NCBI RefSeq assembly: GCF_027580225.2
Contig: NC_073354.2
Coordinates: 8,284,001-8,348,000, forward strand
Direction: 5' to 3'
Length of the DNA stretch: 64,000 bases
Source of the DNA: Misgurnus anguillicaudatus
Taxonomy: Eukaryota; Chordata; Actinopteri; Cypriniformes; Cobitidae
Of this stretch, positions 36,551 to 48,449 are shown in pieces. The notes under the pieces were generated by a model that was given only the letters and a program-made list of their open reading frames with translations, was not told where the DNA came from and did no database searches. Made by a program: the position numbers and the translations under genes. Each line of letters begins with the position of its first letter. Position 1 is the stretch's first letter.

Positions 36551-37195
36551 ACGTGAAGTTAAATCCTGTGATTAATCTTGATGCTTCGTATTTGGTGTGT
36601 ACACATCATAACAGCAGGACTGTGATAAACAAAGAAAATAAATCCCTGTTGTGCATGTTACTACTTTCTCCTGGCACAGATTCAGGGTCTGCTAGTACTG
36701 CTGTAGTTTAAAAGTTGTGTTTGTGCCTCATGTAAAAAATGTCATGTAAGAACATACAACATGGACTTAAAGAAAAAAATGTCCACTGATGAAATCAATA
36801 ACTTTGTATGGTTACTGTGGCGCAGTGGCACTATTGAACATCATGTTTACAATCAGATTTAAGGACCAGAACAAAGTGTTGTACATGCATGTTATACTCC
36901 CAATCATTTAGCACAGTGAACCCTATCTGTTTATTAAGGAGCTGGTTTTGAATTCTCAAAATAAAGGTGACTGTGTTCCAGTAAGTGACCAGCGGTGTAA
37001 TCTGGTTTGTGTCCTAATGGAAGGAAGGAATGAGAGTTAATTCATTTATATTGTGTTTCTGAAGGGAAGTTGGTGTTATTCCTCTGCAATCAGATCCTAC
37101 TTGTTTTAATGCTGCAATCAGATTCCAGCGTGTGTTGTGTTGCATGTAACACTTCAAACAGAAACACTGTAATCTAATCACACTGACACTAAAAG

Positions 37196-37197
<2 letters not shown>

Positions 37198-37227
<30 letters not shown>
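37198..37227. repeat. (CT)n microsatellite
   Basis: A CTCTCT run of about 30 bases. Confidence 0.9.
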
Positions 37228-37230
<3 letters not shown>

Positions 37231-37399
37231 CCCACAAAATAAAAACCATATAACACTATTATAGTGATACTATTGTACTGTGATGATAATGGCGCATTGT
37301 GCGCTTATAATTAAAGTCAGTCTCTCTTTCTTCATACAACGCAAGCTGCACATTTATCAGGCACTGCTGCTTCTCAACTAGCTTTGTTAAAAGCAAGGC

Positions 37400-37565
37400 A
37401 GCGTTGCCAGGTCCTCTGCCTTTCGAATTGGGCTAAGTTTCTGCAGGTTTAATGTTTTCTGCAGGTTATAGATTGAAGGATTTGGTTTATTAGTTGTTGG
37501 TATTTGGGCTGTGAATAGTCATTGGGATGAGTTTTTTTTACGCAAATCTGGCAACCCTGACAAGA
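37400..37565. repeat. GTTGCCAG...CTGGCAACCC repeat fragment
   Basis: GCGTTGCCAGGTCCTCTGC, TGGGCTGTGAATAG and GCAAATCTGGCAACCCTGAC are shared with 54195-54400 and, inverted, with 3059-3160. Confidence 0.65.
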
Positions 37566-38528
37566 CAATGACGGAAGCAAAAGAACGCTGGTTATTGAGG
37601 GTTTCATATTTCTTTATATTCACACATCTTTTAATATGAGTGAGTTTGTATTTGTTTAATTGTTGTTTGGTTTTTACAAAAATAGTAAAGGGGGAAATTC
37701 AGGTTTTTATTACTGTAACAACGTATGTATGTCACTTTTATATTATATGGATTATTTATTTCGTTAATGATGAATAATGTTTATTCTCATTAAGGTCTTA
37801 AGTTGAAGATTAAAATGAGTTTATTGGTCTGTGACAAAATGTCCTCACCTGCACATTTAAACATGACATTTAAAGATGTTTCACTATTTAAAAGCTGCAC
37901 AAACTTTTATTTAAAGCTTAAAAATATCAAAAAGATTATATTAGTTAAACTCTGTAGTAGTGTGTGGCTTTTGTACTTTTAAAAGTACATTTCTACATGT
38001 AAATGCCCTAATTTAGTGCCTTATTTAGCTTTAATAAGTGAAAAATCTAATTGAGTAAATATTTATGTTTTTATTCGATTAGTCAATTATTCGCAAAGTA
38101 ATCGCCGATTAATCGATTACAAAAATAGTCGCTAGTTGCAGACCCAAGACCGACCCAACCCAACTGCATTTTCTTTGAAACACTTAAGTAAAGGGCTACA
38201 ACCCCTCCCACGAGGGGAAAAAATCTGGGTCACATTTTCGCCGCTTGCGACGGTTAAACCATAGATGAATGTACATTTAGGAGGATCTCTTGATAGAATT
38301 GCAAAATGCATAAAATACATAACTATGTTTTCAGTGTGTAAAGAGCTTACATAATAAACATATGTTTTATTATCTTAGAATGAGACATTTTTATACACCC
38401 CAGGTCCCCCTTACGTGGAAGTCACCATCATGTTTCTATAGCCTTAAACAGACAAACTGTTCTACAGAGCCCGTTTTGTCACTGCATTATCTCAGACCAT
38501 GACGTTTTTGTCTTATGGCGGCTACCGT

Positions 38529-39050
38529 TAGCCTGGCTCCGCCCTCCTCTGTGCTTCCGCTTAATTTTCATTTCACTTCAGTACTACGTCTGGGACTGTT
38601 GTGTAGAATTTTGTTTTCTCCTGCAAAAATCTGCAGGTCCAATCAGCGAACAGAGGGGGGTGGCTAAGAACGATGACGTTGAAGTCATGCGTCAGTTTGA
38701 GTTTTAGTTCTGTAATGGCAGCGGAGAAAGACGTGAGAAAAGCTATTCGGTCCGTTGTTGCAAAACTGCCGAATATACCGAAGTTAAAGCCGGAGCAAGA
38801 ACAATGTTTGCTACGTTTTGTTGGTCTGATCATTCGGACTTGTTATTTTCGGCCGGTTTCAGCCCATGATATACGTCACGACCACACGTTAGCGATTGGC
38901 TGGAAGATTCTGAGTGACTCTGGGCAGATCCAATAGTTTAAAACTTCAACAGAGGACCCTCCTTAACGGAAGTAACGCTTTGCAATGGAGCGTGGCCAGA
39001 CTCTCTGTACAAATGAAATGAATGTACAAGAGTTTGGTTGGACCAGGCTA
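38529..39050 (+). mobile_element. RecQ-fragment element, copy 2
   Basis: Ends TAGCCTGGCTCC and inverted TAGCCTGGTCCAACC. The flanks are identical 9-bp copies GGCTACCGT (38520-38528, 39051-39059). The 522-bp interior includes a RecQ-like helicase N-terminal fragment. The 9-bp duplication excludes hAT (8), Tc1 (2) and TTAA groups; a Mutator-like or less common superfamily is possible. Confidence 0.75.
38715..38936 (+). pseudogene. N-terminal fragment of a RecQ-like helicase
   Basis: From ATG 38715 the frame reads MAAEKDVRKAIRSVVAKLP then LKPEQEQCLLRFVG, which aligns with the motif-0 region (LKEEQR, HLLIG) of the fragment at 15468-15655. After FVG, where a helicase would continue GKDVFAV and Walker A, the sequence becomes unrelated and stops at 38936. 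The fragment therefore looks like the 5' end of an element gene with the rest deleted, as in non-autonomous derivatives. The link to RecQ is by comparison with the other copy; alone it would be weak. Confidence 0.5.
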
Positions 39051-39832
39051 GGCTACCGTAGCTTTACTATGCATTTAAAAACCGTTGGTTGCAATTCACA
39101 GTCTTACCATAAGATGCCGCTAAAACTTCCTGATTGCATCTTGAAGATCTCAAGCTGCAGCAAAAGTTGTTTTTCGCAGAAGTATAAATAAAATCTGACA
39201 TGTGGCCTACGGCATTGGTCCGACGCAGACGTATAAATCACACATAAGCGGTATCGATGTGTGCACAGCCTGCAGCCTGGCATGTGCCACACAGATCCAG
39301 ACTGACCATCAGGAGCACCAGGAGGAATCCCGGTGGCCTGGCAACCCCCTTGCTTTCTGCTCTGTTTATTTTCATTTATTTATTTATTATAACTTTATAT
39401 TATTTCCTGCCCTATGCTGATCCACACGAGTGATTTGGGTCATGCAGTGGAAAGTGTTTCATGATGAATGCATGATTCTCTGTGTGTGAGGTTACACACA
39501 TGTGCTTTCCAAAAATGCACTTCACATGATGGCATGAGTACACACTAAAGATTTTGAGTTGGTTTCTGTTTATGTAGTGCTGAAATGTCAATCCCTCATT
39601 AGTACAACTTCATTACAACCTATAACTTTCGGAGAAATTTTGAAAATATTTCTTATTTTCCTGATTATAATTCAGGTCCCAGGTTCACTACTCTTAGCCA
39701 ACAGTGGAGGCCACAAATATCAGCCTGAGGCATTCGTCAAAGTTTAAGACCCAAACCTGCTCGGGTCTTGGGTCATACCTTGGGTTTTTAGATCCAAGTA
39801 GACCTGTATAGACCTTTACTATAAAGTATATC

Positions 39833-40596
39833 CAGGGTTTCCCACAGCACTTTGCAGTTCGGACGGCCCGCCTAAGCTGGGAAACCTTACCGCCTTAACT
39901 AGGTTGTCCAAAAAATTAAAAAAAAATTGCAGCGTAAAAGGCCGTCAAGTGCATCTTGGAGAATAGCGCGGACGCGCTTCACACTGCGAGCGTGCACGCC
40001 CGTCACACGGCCAAAATGAGAGACGTGGTCCGTCACTGTACCAGTTGATAAAACGCGTGTCTATAGACTAATGTTTTTGTATTAGTCTATAGTTCTTGCA
40101 AATTTAAAGTAAGTTAGCTGGTGATTTTGTTGTTTGAGCAACCTGCTAGCTAGGTTTCACGAGCCTGTTGATTAGATATAATTGTTGAGCGCTCTTGCTC
40201 ACGTTATTTATGTGCATTATTTTCATGCTACAATAGTTACACTCCTTTAAGGTAATGTAATTAAAAGTGGGAAATTATCAGTTTTTACAATCTTCGCGCT
40301 ATCTATCATCGTTCGCCAGACGTTCTACAACATCTGCTTCAGTTTGTGTTTATTAACCCTTTAGTTTCACTTCATCACGCAGCTATTTCCATTAGAGGTA
40401 TCTGTTAAAAACATTTAATTCATTAAAAATCTAGTATGTGGTCATTTTCATAGTTTCTTCAAAATTAAGTTTTATTTGAATGTTTTTAATAAAAATATTT
40501 TCATTTTCATCATGACGCAAACGCCCCGCCCCTTTGATTGCCGCCCCCCAGCCCCAGACACCACCACAACTAACTAGTTTTCTGCGGGAAACCCTG
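39833..40596. mobile_element. hAT-like element (CAGGGTTTCCC ends)
   Basis: Inverted ends CAGGGTTTCCC / GGGAAACCCTG extend to CAGGGTTTCCCRCAG on each side. The flanking 8-mers AGTATATC and ATATATAT match only partly. 764 bp, no transposase found. Confidence 0.75.
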
Positions 40597-41199
40597 ATAT
40601 ATATGTCACGGCATCTAAACAAATTACGAGGAGTTATATTACATTATGGCACATGACCAAAATTCTTTGGCACTACTATAATACCTTGGACTTGTTAGTT
40701 CAATAAATTGTAAAACAATCAAATTAAAAAAAAAAATTTTTTTTTAATTTAATTGCATTTCTCAAAGTTTTTAGGAAAACATGTAGAGTTTCCAACATTC
40801 ACTGCGGAGGAAACAATCATTACTATTACACAGTCATGTATTCCTAAATAGTGCAAAAATTTTATCAGCCTGACAGTGTCTGTTGTCTTGTTGGTGAATG
40901 CTATGCAGTAAAAAAAGTGTTTGATGGGATTAAACCAGCACATAACACACAGCGCTACATCTGCCTTTTATCACTAATGAAGTGGCTCAGGGACTGAAGT
41001 CACATCAAATATGCATTAATGTGTACGGCTGCATTTCATTAAAAAAATACAAGCGTTTGAGAGCACACGGCAAACACAGAGCCCTGTTTGTTTGTGCTTT
41101 TACCTGCAGACAAACGACATTCATCTCAATTCATTATAGTGACTGACATGTTCACCCACATAAGAGATTCACTATAGAAAGCTTTAACTGCTTTAAACA

Positions 41200-41224
41200 T
41201 ATGAATGAATGAATGAATGAATGA
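41200..41224. repeat. (GAAT)n microsatellite
   Basis: Six tandem GAAT units. Confidence 0.9.
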
Positions 41225-41397
41225 AGCTGTATTCATACATTAGCTGAAACTTTAACTTTACTGCTCTGATGCTCAGTTGGTTGACACGGCCCAGTAAGAG
41301 TTATTAGACATTTTACCGGTTTGTATTTATACGGATACAGAAATTAAAAATTAATATCATTATGTTAGGAGATTTTAATTATGATCATGTTATTGAG

Positions 41398-41430
41398 AGC
41401 GAGAGAGAGAGAGAGAGAGGGAGAGAGAGG
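41398..41430. repeat. (GA)n microsatellite
   Basis: A GAGAGA tract with one GG interruption. Confidence 0.9.
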
Positions 41431-41559
41431 CGTGAATCTCTTGTTGTCAGGTGTCACTGGCAGTTTCATGCAGGTCATCCATCACGTCAGACTGACATGA
41501 GTGTAAGATAGCAATGTGCCCTGCTGTTACCCTCAAGTCCTGTCTCTCATCTGTCTCTC

Positions 41560-41597
41560 TCAGACACACACACACGCACACGCACACACACACACAG
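41560..41597. repeat. (CA)n microsatellite
   Basis: A CACACA run with two CGCA interruptions. Confidence 0.9.
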
Positions 41598-41879
41598 TGT
41601 AATTATTTACTCTCTTATGCAGTGGAACATATAAAGTACAATTACAATAAGGAGCGTGTGATGCGCTGCTTTGTCATGCTGGTGAATGATCTCAGCTTCA
41701 GTCCAGCTCGCCGAAATTTCTTGACGTGAATGTTAATCTGCGTTTATATCGCTGTGTCAAAAAACTGAACCATAACTTCTTGTTGCAATGACACGGCTCA
41801 CTACGGCACGCCCCTTACAGCATTGTTTCTGCCTCTTCTTCACACAGAATGCTTTCCGTGAATGATACGACAATGTTAC

Positions 41880-42968
41880 TAGGGGCCCTATTTTAACGAT
41901 CTAAGCGCATTGTCTAAAGCGCACAGCGCAACGTCTAAATGGGCGTGTCCAAATCCACTTTTGCTAATTTAACGACAGGAAAAATGGTTTGTGCGCCGAG
42001 CGCATGCTCGAAAAGGGTTGGTACAATTTTTTATATGAGAAATGGGAGTATTTTGGGCGTAACGTGCAATAAACCAATGAGAGTCTCAGCTCTCATCCCA
42101 TTTAAAAGCCTGTTGCGCTGGCGCTATGTCTAATCCCTATTTAGATGACGGACTTTGTAAACTGAAAAACTAAGCGGAGGAAGAGGATCCTCAGTTTAAG
42201 ATTAATGTTAAATAATTGTGTTGTTTTTCACTTATTGAAATTGTTATTTTTTGGATTAAAACCTTTAAAACCCGTTTTCTTTTAGTCATGGAAGGAAAAA
42301 AGCAGGCTTATAATTGCTTTAAATGTATGGCTATCCAATATCATCAAAAAATAATTTACAACCATGTAAGAAAAGGTTTGTACTCTAAAAATACTTTATT
42401 TGTAACAAACAGGAGATAAAGAATTTAGCACTTGGACAGCGTCACAAGATTTTTTAAGCATTAGTTACTTAAAAATGTTTCTCATCTCACCATATCCACA
42501 GAGTCATCATATACAATAAATCTGTGGGGTAGCATTTAAAAAAACTTTTAAAAACAGATGCATTTGTTTAAAGCAAAACATTTATTTACTTACCAGGCTG
42601 CAGGTGAAGCAGCTCTTTATGCCTTCTAACGTCTCATAATTAGTCCTCATTTATGTCAAAGAGACTCAATAATAATCTTTTACATTCAATCCTTTAATCT
42701 TTCATATTTAAAAAGCATTTTTGTGCTGCTGCGCATTCATGTATGTGTTAAGCAAACCCGCGTTGTCGTCCCGTTTAGGCGCATATTACTAATGCGCTCT
42801 TTAAATAACAAAAAAATATATTGCGCCTATTATAGTTGCCAACTATTTTAGTTGCCTCAAAATAGCAACGCGCCAACAATGCGCCTGAACACACCTCGTT
42901 TTCAGACCAGAACGCCCATGGGTGCAAAAGGGGGCGCAAATGCATTTGCTATTTAAACAATTGGGTCG
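41880..42968. repeat. truncated TAGGGGCCCTATTTTAACG element
   Basis: Left end TAGGGGCCCTATTTTAACG then AAGCGCA-rich motifs; the right side contains GGGGGCGCAAATGCATTTGC and TATTTAAACAA but no inverted terminus. It resembles a known fish hAT-like repeat missing its right end. Confidence 0.6.
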
Positions 42969-43313
42969 TTTCATTTTTTTTTGTGTGTTCGTTCTCTCTT
43001 CAGGAAGTATCAGATAAACTCACTTGATCAAACTTTTATGATTCTTTTAAGAGTCGAGATCAGTTACAGTACTGGAGTCGGGAGTCTTTATCTCTCTTCT
43101 TTTAACTCTGATCCTTCACTCGCTCTCTGTCTCGCATATTTACCAACAATCACCGTGGAATGAATTTAACCATGGTAAAATGTAGTAAAACTAAGTGTTA
43201 TTTAACTTTTTACCAATGAATCTTCAAATGAATTAATCTTTTTAGTAGATCTCTTACTCACAGAAAGCAAATATAAATATACAGTATGAAGAGTTTGGTT
43301 CCAAAACGTGATA

Positions 43314-43423
<110 letters not shown>

Positions 43424-43430
43424 TATATAT

Positions 43431-44349
43431 ATGGGTGATTCTCACGAAACCATTGAAACACCACGGCACTAATGATTTTAGCTTTAAAATGTGTAATATA
43501 GTAACATTAAAAGCATCAGAATTAACACAATACTGTGTTCTACCTTGCACAATGTGTGATTTCAACATAAGAATTTATAATTGGAAATTTTATCTCATTT
43601 TCTGCTGAAATTCTCATTACCACAATGTGTCCGGCTATGTTTGAATATGCCTTATGTTGTAATTTAATCAAATTAACACAAAAATATTAAGAAAAAAAAT
43701 AAATGAATGTTTTGCTAGACTACTTTAGATGACAGAAAAAATATTTACTGAATATTCATGTATAATAATAATGAAGAAAAATTAGGAAAATGATGTGTCC
43801 ATGCCTGATGTTCTCATCCTCCGCAACACTTTTTGAGAACAGTTTAAGCACACATACAGAATTTTAATAAAGTTTGATTTTGAGTGACCAAGCACATGGA
43901 CCAGTTACTTCAAGATGGCTACCAGGTAAGATCATTTTTTTACAGTTAATTTGAAATACTGTCTTGTCAGAATGCTTACACGACATTTTGATTATCATTA
44001 CCGCAACAGATGCTTATTAAATGTTAATTTAATTAATAGAAGCATAATACTTTGATTTTAAATGCATGTGCAGAATCTCCAAATTATGTTCTTTCAGGTT
44101 TGTCATGTCATTTTGAAAATATGTCAGTGTTGATGTTTTCTGACTGTTGCGGTAAAGAGATTTTTTAGGACTAATTTTTTAAATTATGTTACAAAAAGTG
44201 TTAAATGATAAGTAAAAGTTTTAAAATTAATGTTCCCATTTACTCCAGACTTTTTTTCAATGTCTGGTGGGAAACAAAGTAAATTTAAGCAGTTTTTACA
44301 TTTTCATGCTTGACATTTTTAAAACCAAGTTTTCGTGAGAATCACCCAT
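43431..44349. mobile_element. DNA element with 19-bp perfect ends (ATGGGTGATTCTCACGAAA)
   Basis: Both ends read ATGGGTGATTCTCACGAAA in inverted orientation with no mismatch. The flanks are AT-rich (ATAT each side), next to the TA microsatellite. The phrase CATTACCGCAAC or its complement recurs inside, probably as subterminal binding sites. Related to 63139-63803. Confidence 0.85.
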
Positions 44350-44812
44350 ATATCAATCAAACTGCAGTTGGTTTGTTTTGATTTAAGCCTTCTTAACTAA
44401 AAATACAGCTAAGTAGCACCATAAAACACCATAAAAACATAATAATAAACAAAAACATCTGAATTATTTCATTTTGACTGATATTGAGAGCAAAAATTGT
44501 TATATTTCCCTCTTATTTTCAGTTTTCAAAATTGTATGAGCCCTGCTAATTTGTAACTAAACAGCATTATGAAATTAGCCAAAATATTCAATAAATGATC
44601 CTGATCTAAATTCTTTAATATTAAAATTACTATAACACACACCTGTCATCACCACACATCTATATTAAAGCACTTCAACTTATTATGTTATTTGGCAAAC
44701 AAAGCCTAAAAATGTTACTGATGAAAATAAATGGAAGAATTGTTTATTCCGATCTGTGTGGATTATTTTAAGAAATTACAGCACTGTTAGTAATTACAGT
44801 ATTATATTATCT

Positions 44813-44962
44813 TTACAGAATAAAACTAAAATAAAAGCCTCGTGCACAGCATTCTGGGAACCAAAATCTGGAGGAAAAAACTGAAAAGGGTTGATGAGGA
44901 TTCCTGGTTCCCAGAATGCTTTGCGTGATGCTGTTATTATAGTTTTGTTCTATAAAGATACA
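44813..44962. repeat. short foldback (CAGCATTCTGGGAACCA)
   Basis: CAGCATTCTGGGAACCA and TGGTTCCCAGAATGCT pair across a short loop, and the arms extend into AGAATAAAACTAAAATAA / TTATTATAGTTTTGTTCT. Confidence 0.65.
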
Positions 44963-45579
44963 ACCTTGTTAATGTTTAATGTTCATTTAATTTTAAACAA
45001 ACTGTTGCCAGCAAATAACATAAATATAAATGTACAGTAAGTTACTGGCAAACAGCTGCATAACTATTGTTTTACAGTGAGTGTATAAATGTGTGTGGCA
45101 AATTTTATATCATCACAATAAAATAAGAGCATAATAAAAATTAGGTTCTGAATTTCAGTTCATGTTATTTGTTCACAATTTATAATTGTTTCCCCCCAAA
45201 AAAACAAACTGAACCGTGAACAGCCATGCACCTGATATAGAGTTCAGTCTAAAGTCATCGTCTTTGAGATAAACTCGAACTCTTTTGTTTTTATTTAGTC
45301 AAGCAAGTAATTTTAGATTCAAGAAAAGTCATGTATCCCGAGTACCACACTTCTGATACAATATTGAGAAAACCTTACATGGTTCTGTCTAAATTCAACA
45401 TTTCTTGATGTTTCACTAAAGGTTGATGTATTGCATTCTGGGTACTTTAAAGCAGCAGGTCATATATTTTGGTTTTCAAAATATCCAGAGGGTAAACCAT
45501 TCTTAAGGAAATGTAAAAATCACCCTTTTCACTTGTAATTGAAAGTGTTATTTTTAAGAGAAAGACTCAAAGAAACGCC

Positions 45580-46100
45580 GTCTTGGATTTCCAGGCCGCT
45601 GGTATCTAATAAAAAACAGGGTGGTGCTTATTGACTGTTTGCTTTCAAATCTATTTCACACCGCACGTCTTGTCAATTTAGTTTATTTTCTACAAGCGAG
45701 AGGAGGCTAATGTCATTACTCTGAACCTTGGGCGAAACACGGCAAGCTCCCGGCTCGCTGCGACTGCAAGCGCGTTCTGTTATGTTTTCTACTTTCTCCC
45801 CCCTCTTCCATCGCTCTTCTGCAGCTGGGGGACACGCAGATCGATACCACCTCAGCGTAAGAATTCGCAGCTGAAATTTTCATTTGTTACAAAGCGGCCC
45901 CAAACAGCCGGGAGGGCCCGCTGTCGCCCCGCATTAGGGAGAGGGAGAGCTAATAAAGCGCTAGCCCCGGGTCACGCGCGACAATAGGCAACTCCGTGCC
46001 AGCTCCCATTAGAGTGCGCACAAATCCGTGGCCCAAAAATTTCCGCTGAAATTACCATCTTTGGTATCCTTGTAGCAGGATGTCAGCCGGGGAAGTGTGG
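45580..46100. other. candidate conserved noncoding block
   Basis: A GC-rich island in AT-rich intron, without inverted ends or simple repeats, containing GCGGCCCCAAACAGCCGGGA and CTAATAAAGCGCTAGCCCC. Short frames on the flank have no known similarity. Composition unlike neighbouring repeats suggests constraint. Confidence 0.4.
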
Positions 46101-46576
46101 CGGAGATATCTGAACTGTCAGTGTGGCTGAAACTCAACTGGCCCGAGCTGCTAACATCACAAGCCTTCTGCCCTGCGGCCAGCACTAACTATTGCACTTC
46201 TCTCTTTGAGTTGTCACGGGAAACTCTGCACGTCACTCGGTGCATCAATAACGGCACACAGCAACACTCGCCCATACACGATGTAAGGCTCCAAGAGATT
46301 TGTTTGCATAAACAAGTTGTGCATATTAATACGACCCCATCATGTGCCCAATGGTTATTCACATTTTAATACATTTGAATTATTTAGTGGAGCTAAAATA
46401 AGCAGATGGTCGCTGTGGCCGTTTCTCCGTGATTTGAAGATGATACAGATTGGGTTGAAAGGCCATATGAAAACACATAATAGACAACACTGTATAAAAG
46501 CCTATGTGTGATGAGTGATGTACCTTACTTAGGGGTTTTTCAGGCACAGTGTGATAAAAGATAAACATGACATTAA

Positions 46577-47083
46577 AGGGGACATATTATGAGACTTTTT
46601 AAAGATGTAAAATAAGTGCGTATGGGAAGTTTTAGCTCAAAATACTGCACAGATAATTTGTTATAGCATGTTAAAATTGCCACTTTGTAGGTGCGAGCAA
46701 AAATGTTCCGTTTTTGGGTGCGTCTTTTATAATGCAAATGAGCTGATAAAATGCAAACACTGATCGCCATAATGGTGGCTTGTTGAAATTGAAACTCAAT
46801 TGTTTTGTCAATTACTCTCTCTCTTTCTCTCTGCACTAAATGGCAGTGCCATAGTTGGATAGTGCAGATTAAGGGGCGGTATTATTATAATAAGATCCCC
46901 TTCTGACATCACAAGGGGAGCCAAATATCAATGTCCTTTTTTTCATATGCTTGCAGAGAATGGTTTACCAAAACTAAGTTACTGGGTTGATCTTTTTCAC
47001 ATTTTCTAGGTTGATAGAAGCACTGGGGACCCAATTATAGCACTTAAACATGGAAAAAGTCAGATTTTTATTATATATCCCCT
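46577..47083. mobile_element. TTAA-flanked MITE
   Basis: Left end AGGGGACATATTATGAGAC and inverted right end AGGGGATATATAATAAAAA lie between TTAA copies (46573-46576, 47084-47087). It ends 110 bp from the Ig exon 47194-47368, on the donor side. Confidence 0.85.
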
Positions 47084-47193
47084 TTAAAGAATTACACTTA
47101 TCATTTAGATTTGTCAGCTAATACAGTTTTATGAATACAGTGTGCTATAGACACCCTGACCAGAAATACGCAAATAACAAAACAACATTTTAC

Positions 47194-47368
47194 CTCTAAC
47201 AATAAGTCCAGCGAAGTTGGACACCCCAGATCCTCTTTCTGATTGGGTGACACACCGGTAAAGGTCTTGGTCCTGACTGGTCACCTCCCTTAGTCTGAAA
47301 GATGCCGCAAACTTTCTGTGATTGATGTTTTTCTTCTCGGCCACAGGGATGTCCTCTCCGTTACGTCT
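47194..47368 (-). CDS. ptprt: ptprt exon: second half of Ig-like domain
   Basis: A 175-nt exon coding for 58 residues plus one base, beginning RRNGEDIPVAEKKN and ending NFAGLIVR. The DLYRCVTQ motif is the typical Ig F-strand (D-x-Y-x-C) whose cysteine pairs with the FQC cysteine of the previous exon. The SERGSGVSNFA stretch is highly characteristic of the PTPRM/K/T/U group. The acceptor is TTTAG and the donor GTAAAATG; the final G supplies the first base of the glutamate codon that starts the FN3 exon. There is no stop or frameshift. The 14-kb intron that follows separates it from the FN3 exon. Confidence 0.94.
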
Positions 47369-47514
47369 CTAAACATCACAAAGGAAACAAATCAGATGAA
47401 TCCAATTGTTTCTAAATACCATAACGACTTCATTAGCATCATTCATCAAAACTGAACACACACTTTGTTTCAACTGTCCATGAAACTTGTTATAATAAAT
47501 CTGTCACTCTCATG

Positions 47515-47834
47515 GTGCGTTCACACCGGACGCGAATAAAGCGTTAAGCGATAGCGATTTACATGTTAAGTCAATGCAAAGACGCGATAGACATCCTGCG
47601 GCGATTCGTCCAAATGAGGCGCATGTGATTCACGTGAATCGCGCGAGTTGAAAAATCTGAACTTTGGTGGATATTGCCGCCACGTTAACCAATCAGGAGC
47701 TTACTCTAGTAGTGATGTGATTATAACGCGAATGTGATGAGAATGGCGCGAATTTCACACGCGAATGAAGCAAGTTTACTCAAAATGTTCAACAGCGCAA
47801 TTTTTTGGCTTTATTCGCGTCTGGTGTGAACGCA
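47515..47834. mobile_element. MITE with TGCGTTCACACCGGACGCGA ends
   Basis: Left end GTGCGTTCACACCGGACGCG then AATAAAGC; the inverted right end reads GTGCGTTCACACCAGACGCG then AATAAAGC, about 27 bp of near-perfect inverted repeat. Confidence 0.85.
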
Positions 47835-48217
47835 CAGTCAGAGAAACTTCAGTTTTAAAGGTGAAGCTTCATAGGGCTGCAAGTAATACAGAAAGATCAC
47901 AAATGTGCACACATCACATAATTGCAATAAACGCATGATTTGAATACTTCAAAAAGTTAATGCATAGTCAAAATTTTAGATGAATGGTAGACAGACTGGT
48001 TAAAGACAGAGAATTATGCTTTCTTTTCCTAGAAAGAACCTGAAATGTGTTTGTTGTTGGTTTTTAAATATATTATTTTTATTATTCAAATCACTCAACA
48101 AGTTACTGCATACCGCATTCTTCTTCAATATCGTGCAGCCCTAATGCTCCATTACAGAAGTGATGCCCATCACTGTCACAGTAATGTTTGAGACTTAATG
48201 TGTGTGAATTAGGGATG

Positions 48218-48300
48218 GGTGATATCATATAGTTTGCAAAATATCTGTTAAAAAGTAATCCTCCCGTGATAATAGCGATAAAGCCTAGTTGATGAAGTAC
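48218..48300. repeat. hAT end fragment (AGGGATGGGTGATATC)
   Basis: Left terminus TTAGGGATGGGTGATATCAT, with no matching right end nearby. Confidence 0.4.
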
Positions 48301-48449
48301 TTCTGTGTGACAAATATGAGGTAAGCATTTGTGTTAAATCACTCTCTTTTATGAAGATGGGAGCCTGACTGCTGCCCCTCGCATTTCAGGTCCCGTCCAT
48401 CAAGGTGGCACATCAACTCTGGTCACAAGATTTGCAGCTTGAGTTATTA

